Shown: piece after piece, positions 46,729 to 64,000 of the stretch
Layout of the letters: every line of letters begins with the position of its first letter
Numbering within the stretch: position 1 is the first letter of the stretch
Origin: Ascaris suum
Taxonomy: Eukaryota > Nematoda > Chromadorea > Rhabditida > Ascarididae
NCBI GenBank assembly: GCA_013433145.1
Contig: CM024169.1
Span: 372,001-436,000 of the forward strand
Length of the DNA: 64,000 bases
Reading direction: 5' to 3'
The notes under the pieces: model-generated
The model's database searches: none
What the model was told of the DNA's origin: nothing
What the model saw: only the letters and a program-made list of their open reading frames with translations
Position numbers and translations under genes: made by a program

Positions 46729-47969
46729 CTTTTCCACTAGACACCGAAAGAGTTTGACGCACCCATACGTAGGTGAGCAAATTTGCATCATCATTGCGCA
46801 ATATTACAAGCGGTAGAACAAACGGATCTGTAAAGGCAATAGCATATATCGCAAAAAAGGTGAAGGGAATCAAATACTTGATGTGGTTCGAGATCATCGC
46901 CTCACAATTGTCCTACTGAAGTTCACAAGGCAGCCTCAAGTTAAAAACAACTATTTTACATTAGTGGAAAAGTTAGTCAGTGGTGACTAGCAAAGGTGTT
47001 CCCGCGAACAAGCATGTTGATGAGGTGAAGGTGGTAGAAATCAACAACACTATTAAGTGAATCGGCTGATGGGGATGAATCATTGCAATATTAGTATCGC
47101 TGTAGCGTGGCCAAGACTACCCATATACAAAAAGTGGACCATTACGAAAGACATGACGTTCAAATTGCCGACAATTTTTTGTGCGCTTCGCAGGAAACAG
47201 ACGACGCACAAAGAAAAGCAAAAAGATGCCGTCTGCACGAAAAGTGACGTGGAGAGAAGTAATGATGGCTGACCACGATGACGTGATGTTTTGCTTGAGA
47301 GGGCACTCCACAGATAGACGCCAAGATAAGGTTCGGCGCATGGCAAATCTACCCTCTTGTATCGCCGATTCAAAATGAGTTGGGTCTCTGACCGAGGGTC
47401 ATTATACTTGAGCGATCATTTTATGTGCTTAATACAAGTCAAAAAAAGGATAGCAAAGAGGTCGAAAAGTAGAAGTAGATTTATTCTCCAAGATCGTTCT
47501 CTAAGAAAGAGGCGGATGAGCTAATTATCCGTCAGAGAAAAGCCTCGTCGGCCACACTCAACGTAGTGCTCCATAACTTATTGGACTCACTCTCCCCCAT
47601 CCTCTTCCACTCTTGATTATCGTGAAGCGAAAGTGTCGATAGCTCGACCAAGATGACCTCCATCCCATTCAGTTGTATTCTACTGATTAAGGTGAAGCAA
47701 TTCAAATCCTTATTGAAGTTCATAATTTAAGAGGTTCGATGATTTAGCAATGTTCGACCACCGCAAATCGGTAGTCGGTCAGGAAAGGCTAAATTTATCG
47801 TTTGATGTAATCGAATCGAAGCTCTTCCACGATGCTATCAAAAGCCGCCAAATTCACTTTATTACAATTATTTCATTTCATTGAATGGAATACCATTCCT
47901 CCTCTCTCCTTTGTAGAAAATGTTTCATAAAAATGGGATGAGACATTAAAACAATGAATTTCAGTGATT
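46729..47969. other. Gene-poor stretch
   Basis: Overlapping frames on both strands at 47057-47378 lack motifs. Nothing callable. Confidence 0.4.
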
Positions 47970-48317
47970 ATGAGAGACAACGTTGAGGTGTGTATGTTAC
48001 TGGAGAGAAATGTAATTTATAAAAGAAGAACGAAACGACATTCTGTGAGGGGCGATGAGACGTCGACCAATTCCTGTCATTCCATCATGATGGCGATTGC
48101 TTTGAAAGACGCCCCAGTAAAATTGTCAGCATCCAGCAAAAGACGTCAAAACGAGGCTGAATTTGGGCGGACACTCTCTTTTATAGTGCCATTGTCGTAC
48201 AAACAACACACCAACGAAGCCATTGCACACTTGATGCACATCGCAGCAATGTTCCAATCAAGTTCTTACAGACGGGCGGAGCCGCCATCGTTTTGCTCGA
48301 ACGTTTCTAGCATTTAA
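47970..48317 (+). CDS. Possible 115-aa protein of unknown function
   Basis: The ATG at 47970 follows an AATTTCAG acceptor-like site by five bases. The frame then runs 115 codons, with composition clearly less AT-rich than its flanks. The product begins MRDNVEVCMLLERNVIYKRR, is basic in the first half, and later has HTNEAIAHLMHIAAMFQSSS. There is no signal peptide or membrane helix, and I recognise no family. Evidence is start context plus composition only. Confidence 0.3.
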   Translation: MRDNVEVCMLLERNVIYKRRTKRHSVRGDETSTNSCHSIMMAIALKDAPVKLSASSKRRQNEAEFGRTLSFIVPLSYKQHTNEAIAHLMHIAAMFQSSSYRRAEPPSFCSNVSSI

Positions 48318-58880
<10,563 letters not shown>

Positions 58881-58924
58881 GACAACTAGACAGACAACAG
58901 ACAGACAGACAGACACAGATAGAC
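58881..58924. repeat. CAGA tetranucleotide repeat
   Basis: Irregular GACA units, cleanest in the middle. The minus-strand frame over it, reading VYLSVYLCLSVCL, is a repeat artefact. Confidence 0.85.
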
Positions 58925-59840
58925 GGATAAATACACGGTCATGCGTACATCCGCACACAATGCATACACCGGCATCCACACACACAGATATACATGCACA
59001 CGTAGATACTCATACCATCTCATAGGCGCAATATTGCCATAACAAACTTTGCGATCGCAAACTTCCACAACGCAACGTTCTAGCACCTCTAGCACACCTT
59101 TCCTTTTTTTTTAAGATTTGAGACCGGCCTAATCCTGAAATGGTCACGACCTCTCTCGCTGAATGAAGATTTTAAGCTAAGAGTAAACAGTGAAGTTTTT
59201 ATGCGTGGTCGTCAGCAAACTCGTCGCCTATCGCAAAAGGACGATGCCTAAAAATACACGGACGAAATTGGCACTGCTTATTCATCATAAAATAATCGTT
59301 TCCTCACTTCTTCGCTATAATGTTGGAGCTAATCCTTTCAAATGAGGAGTGGTGGGCATATGTGACTCCATAATTGGTACATAGTGCGCAAGTGATTATG
59401 GCAAATATAGGATTTGTTTTTTTATCGACCTCTGTGAACAAACCGTTCAGTTGATTGTTGCAGATAGGCAAGTTATTAGCAAGTTTATTCAATGGATAAA
59501 AATATTTGCATAAAGGTTTTTCTTTAAATGCAAATTCAAACCATCTCATTGTATTCTAATCGTTTTTTGTTTTATCTAATTAACGTACTATTCCGTCTTA
59601 ATGAGTTTAGCTTAAATAATTGACTCTTTCTGCATCGGCAAATACCAATAAATGCAATAGAAGAAAAGAAATACGAGATCAAATATAAAAACGCATGATA
59701 AAAGAGCATATCATGACAACCGATTGAGAACACAAGTTGATTATTTCAAAAAGTAATAATTTTTCTTGAAAGTATATTCCTGATGCAGTTGAAAAAAAAA
59801 GCGGAATTTCTGAAACAACTATTTCCCTCGCAATACTTAC

Positions 59841-59985
59841 ATAGTATAGTTAGCAAAATTAGCGCAATAAATAAAATAAAAAGCGTCCCCCAGCATCCGA
59901 TCTGAGAATTCATTCCGAAAGCGCGTAAAAATCCATTCGAGGATAAAACTCCATCGTAATTAAGCAATGCTTTATGAAGTTTACG
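59841..59985 (-). CDS. Candidate internal exon of a membrane protein
   Basis: The frame is open throughout between a TTCTAG acceptor (59986) and a perfect GTAAGT donor (59840), 48 codons plus one base. It reads RKLHKALLNYDGVLSSNGFL, then a segment ending GMNSQIG, then a transmembrane helix CWGTLFILFIALILLTIL. No ATG is needed if it is internal; the Met in GMNSQ could also be a start. Partner exons were not found: the next good acceptor, 31 bases on, would put a stop right after the helix. Family unknown. Confidence 0.35.
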
Positions 59986-62645
59986 CTAGAATGAAATTGG
60001 CTGTATCATTAAATTTCTGACTGTTTAGTTTAAAAAAAAAAGTGTCGCATATATCGCTCTATGTACTGCAATAAAAATGACTGAATATAATCTCCGTGTT
60101 CTTTGTTCATACGCATCTGATCAATGTTTCACAATCCACCAAGAAATGATCAACAGGCGAATGATGCTATCGTAGTTTTACTGATCGGATCCTCACTATA
60201 AGATCATCTGCAGAAGGTTGATTTCTTGTGATCATTTTGATATAGAATGGAAATTTCACCAACTAAAAAGTTTAATTTTTTCGCGTCTTTAATTTTTATT
60301 TCGCCTTTTGAAGTTGATTGATCAACATCGAAAATGGCATATGCGGTGTATATTACTTCCGTTAAAATTTTTTTTTTTGCAACTCCAACTGTAATAGCTT
60401 TCCACTTGAAACAACTAGAAAGAAAGGTTTACGCCCCATGGCGTAAAGATACGACTTCCCCATAATGAGTTAGTTTCACTCTTGGAAATTGCATAAATAT
60501 GGAAATGACAACTACCTGTTGGCTGTTTATAAGTTTAGACGAATGTTGCTTCGAGTATGTTAATTCTCGTGAGCTTTCCTCGCCTTCGCTGCAAATTTTG
60601 GTGCCCCGCTGTGTCCATTTCGTTCTCCTAACGATTTCATGCCTCCACTTAGAGCACCCAGGAGGTCTCCGGGTATCCATGGCATCTCCGCATTATCTTC
60701 TTCGAATCTGCTAAGCGACCAGTACACAGTTACTACACCAGCTGTCGTTAATTTTAATACAAGCAATGGTGGCAGTCGGTAATAGTTGGCTGCAATGCGA
60801 GTAAGTTTAGTTGGCAACGATTAACTGTAAAACAACCCCGTAGTTCCTCTGCTGCAATTTCGGCGGTGTAGTTTTAAGTACAATTGCGCATCACTGTTGC
60901 AGCCTACAGTGTCCACTGGCCATTTTCGTTCACGAAATGACCAAAATATTATTTGACTCTTTCGTACATGAAACGTTTAGAGAGAGCAGCACCGCTCTAC
61001 GCATAACCTACGAGTGCCTCACCTCAATTGATAGCGCTCTTTCTAATGTGGACCATAGTTAGAGTAAAAATTTGCAATAGAAATGTTGTACTGTAATAGT
61101 GGGAATGAGTTTCCCATGTTTGAATATACCACAACGTGATTTCTCGATTTTGAACTGACCCGCCTCGTAGCTCCAAAGCCACCGATATCTACAAATTTTT
61201 TCATTTATGAACGCATTTCGTTCTTCACCGTTATAATTATTGTGCAAGCAAAACAAATAAACGAATAAATTCTCTTGCTTCTATGATTTTCCCACATTGC
61301 AATGCTCAAACAAGCCACTCAACCACAAAATTGATAGCTTCCTCATAATCGCCCTGGTTATCATTTTCGACTACTATTTCTTATCAATGATAAGATAACG
61401 ACCGTCCTCATCATACAGTGTCATCTATACCATTTAAGGAAAAAATACTATTCAGTGAATAATGAAATTTGTCAACACCTGGACCTGCAGATTATGAGCT
61501 AGCTAAGCTCTTTAAGCATGTCGAATTCACGAAGCAATTCACGAGGCAAGCATATCACTTTCCTCGTGAATGCGGTGTCATGTCTTTAAACGTTGAGCAC
61601 CTTTACCTTTTCGTACTGCCCATCAGGCTAGCATGATGATGAAAAATCAATAGAAAGGATTTCACGTCGTCGATTTCAACCCTTCTAGGTGAATCCTTAT
61701 TCACCGCTTCCTACGATACCTCGTCAAACTCTTTTTCCCTTCGACAGGTATGCTAAATTTCGACCATACGTTGAAAGTCCGCAGTACGCAAAAAAAAACA
61801 TATTCCATGAAATACGCAACAACAACACCATTCTAGTCAAAAAAAAATCACACGAATAAACTACAGCAGACTGCGTATCAGTCAAATACAACCCAAAATC
61901 TACAATCCAAAGGATGTGGATAATTTTGTTCGAAAAATACATGCCATAAAATAGACCAATACACAGGTGGCATGCATTATAAGTAGGAACGAAAATAGGA
62001 TGTAAACGAAAACAATACGAGAAACAGGATGTAAACGTTTTGTGCGACCAAGTCACCTCTACCGCAAGTATAAAGGATAAGCGCTTACACACCAGAAGGA
62101 TTAGAAAAACCACCAGAAGGTAAGCCGTCTGGGTAGATGCAGCACCAGCAAAACAGCTACTAACTATGCTATAAATTCACAGAATCCTAAAAGTGGCATT
62201 CCTATTCCTTTACAGATGGTGTACTCCTTGAATAAGTTACAATGCTCCATTTCATTGACATGCCACAACCAAATGTAATCACCAGGTCTTAAATGCGCAT
62301 AAGAAACGACTAAACAAGGAGCTTCTTATTTCATCAGGATGAAAGACGAAACAGGAAGCATAACGATCCCAGAATATTTACGTTGAAGACTGGACGCTTA
62401 ACCTCTCTATTCCCAGAATGCATCAAGGTGAACGAATGCGCAACATCTAGGATTGCGGCAAACACGGATAAAACGAGTTTTCAAGGGTGCTTAAAAACCG
62501 AAAGAGCAAGTAAGGATCTCGCAACAAAGTAACCCATCGTCGTATTTGCATGTTGATCTAGAAATAAATATCAGCAACAGAAGAACACCTTCGAAAGCAA
62601 AAATATTTCACGGTCAGAGACAGCGAGAAATGGTGAACAAGTGAC
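59986..62645. other. Gene-poor stretch before IWS1
   Basis: Overlapping frames on both strands at 60429-60817 (less AT-rich) and a 129-codon minus frame at 61724-62113 have no motifs I can name. Nothing is called. Confidence 0.4.
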
Positions 62646-63315
62646 TTAAATGTCCATCTTGCGTCCTTCAATGCTGACCCCAACCGCACGCTGGGCTCGA
62701 CTCTGCTTGGTGCGCTCTTTGAACTCACGCTGAGTCTTATCAAAGCGCGAATTTTGACGATTCTTCGTGGCACCTCTGAATTGACCCTCAACGTTGCTTT
62801 TTGGTCGAATAACATAGTCCTTCTGTGAGGGACGGGGCACACGTGCCCTGATCACGAATCCTTTATCACCCACTCGTGGTTCTGGTTCCTTCTCCACATC
62901 AGACGCATCATGTTGACTGCAAAATGATCATCCAACTCATCAGTACGAAATACATTCTACATGTAAGGCCGAATTGAAAGATGACTCCGGTTTTGTCTGT
63001 GACTCCTACAGTCCTCCTTCCATATCCACCCTGTATTATTCTTTAGAATTGTGCGATATAAAATTACGGCCTTTCATCCCATCTTTAACGCGGTCATTAC
63101 TGCGAACACAGGGAAAATTGCTGCATTGCTAGTGTCATAAAAGCATGCAAACGAAAGACAGCCTTTAAAAGCAGATCACTTATCAATTAAAAAATTGATA
63201 ACGAGTAGACGAATTAAATGCCTCACCCTAAACGTTGTCTTTTCGATTCGGGTAGTTGTGAATAGTCACGTTGCATGCGCTCTTCTCTTGTCATTGAGCG
63301 GAAATCGGTGTCCAG
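62646..63315 (-). CDS. IWS1: IWS1 (SPT6-interacting transcription elongation factor), last two exons
   Basis: Exon 63315-63227 follows CTATTTCAG and ends at GTGAGG. The last exon, 62916-62646, follows ATTTTGCAG. The codon split (GG|T) agrees. The first exon reads LDTDFRSMTREERMQRDYSQ and ends KRQRL. The last contains VIRARVPRPSQKDYVIRPKS, then SRFDKTQREFKERTKQSRAQ and ends VSIEGRKMDI. This is the conserved C-terminal end of IWS1, where the human protein has [20 protein letters not shown] and ends VKISIEGNKMPL. IWS1 travels with SPT6 on elongating Pol II in the nucleus and links transcription to mRNA processing and export. The TFIIS-N-like core domain must be encoded further right, beyond or near the window edge; I found no preceding exon in 63316-64000. 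Confidence 0.93.
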
Positions 63316-64000
63316 CTGAAATAGTGATGAACGGTCTAAGAATTGATACAGAATCTGGTTTTAGTTACAACATTTACGGATAAAAAGATCAAAGTTCCGA
63401 TCATGTATGCGTTGCTAAATGCGTCACAAGCTATCACTTATATCAACACAGTGGCATGAAGAGCGCCAATGCACACTTTTCATTGAATAACGTGAATCTT
63501 CAAAACCAAATCATTCATAGCCTATCTAGCAATTTATTAATTCGGCAAGCTTTCATCTAGGAACATTCCCACACTAAACGTGCCAAATTTCGCGTCGCTA
63601 TTTTCGCAACAAAAATTTTTGGCATGCACTCCCCATAGTGGGCTTGTATAGGTATATATTTTAAAAAAATACCCGCTCGTAATTAAGGCAAAAAGTGTTC
63701 GCTCTCCAATAATTCCTAATCATATTCGTAGGTATGTTTTGCAGAAGATACCTGTGAGCATTAAACGCGATATCATCTATTCGGTATCCTCCTCTCATAG
63801 AAAAGCCACGAAGATAAAAAACGGTAGGCATAACCACACCACAATAGGACTCCTTATATCTTACTTTGCTCCAAGTGATTGTATGCACGAAAATAAGCTG
63901 TAGAATTTGTGGCGTAAAATTGTTCTTCAACGATCATTGAAGCCGAAAATTTTTCTGCTGGAAATTTGTGCCACCAGCTGGTTTTCACAGAATGACGCAT
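63316..64000. other. Probable intron of IWS1, cut by the window edge
   Basis: No frame here resembles the IWS1 core. The minus-strand frame 63661-63930 has no family motif. Confidence 0.5.

Noticed and set aside
61724..62113. Minus-strand 129-codon hydrophobic frame
   Set aside because: No start codon in a good context, no splice sites, and a composition expected from antisense of A-rich sequence.

Overview
The window looks like nuclear DNA of a nematode. It is AT-rich, and every gene I could assemble is split by introns of about 0.3-3.8 kb. The splice sites are GTAAGT-like donors and short acceptors of the TTTCAG, TTTTAG or TTTAAG kind, with little polypyrimidine tract. Several start codons sit just downstream of an acceptor-like site, as expected for spliced-leader trans-splicing. 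The introns are longer than is typical for Caenorhabditis, so a parasitic (possibly spirurine) nematode is my guess; the species cannot be fixed from the sequence alone.

Five conserved genes were assembled exon by exon, with matching codon phase at every junction. From the left they are: Elongin A (minus strand, 8626 back to 886, 3' end not found), the U5 snRNP protein DIM1/TXNL4A (plus, 11372-13274, complete, 142 aa), Mediator subunit MED21 (plus, 14630-18455, complete, 144 aa), an ASRGL1-type isoaspartyl peptidase/L-asparaginase (plus, 20776-26152, complete, 307 aa) and, at the right edge, the last two exons of IWS1 (minus, 62646-63315). Four of the five act in RNA polymerase II transcription or splicing: Elongin A (elongation), MED21 (initiation), IWS1 (elongation, with SPT6) and DIM1 (spliceosome). 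Elongin A and DIM1 are divergent. DIM1, MED21 and the asparaginase point the same way with gaps of 1.36 and 2.32 kb.

The last exons of an unidentified minus-strand gene (26463-26730) converge on the asparaginase. A small minus-strand gene of unknown function is nested in the largest asparaginase intron (24500-24868).

From about 26.7 to 62.6 kb the window is gene-poor. It holds isolated exon candidates: a transmembrane last exon (33790-33996), a cysteine-rich three-finger-like exon (37509-37694), a small secreted His-tailed peptide gene (40989-41168), a possible short gene at 47970-48317 and a transmembrane exon at 59841-59985. It also holds AT and CA microsatellites, a decayed 21-bp minisatellite, a 49-bp perfect inverted repeat, and blocks with open frames on both strands that look like worn-out mobile elements. 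I found no tRNA, rRNA, CRISPR array or intact transposon.
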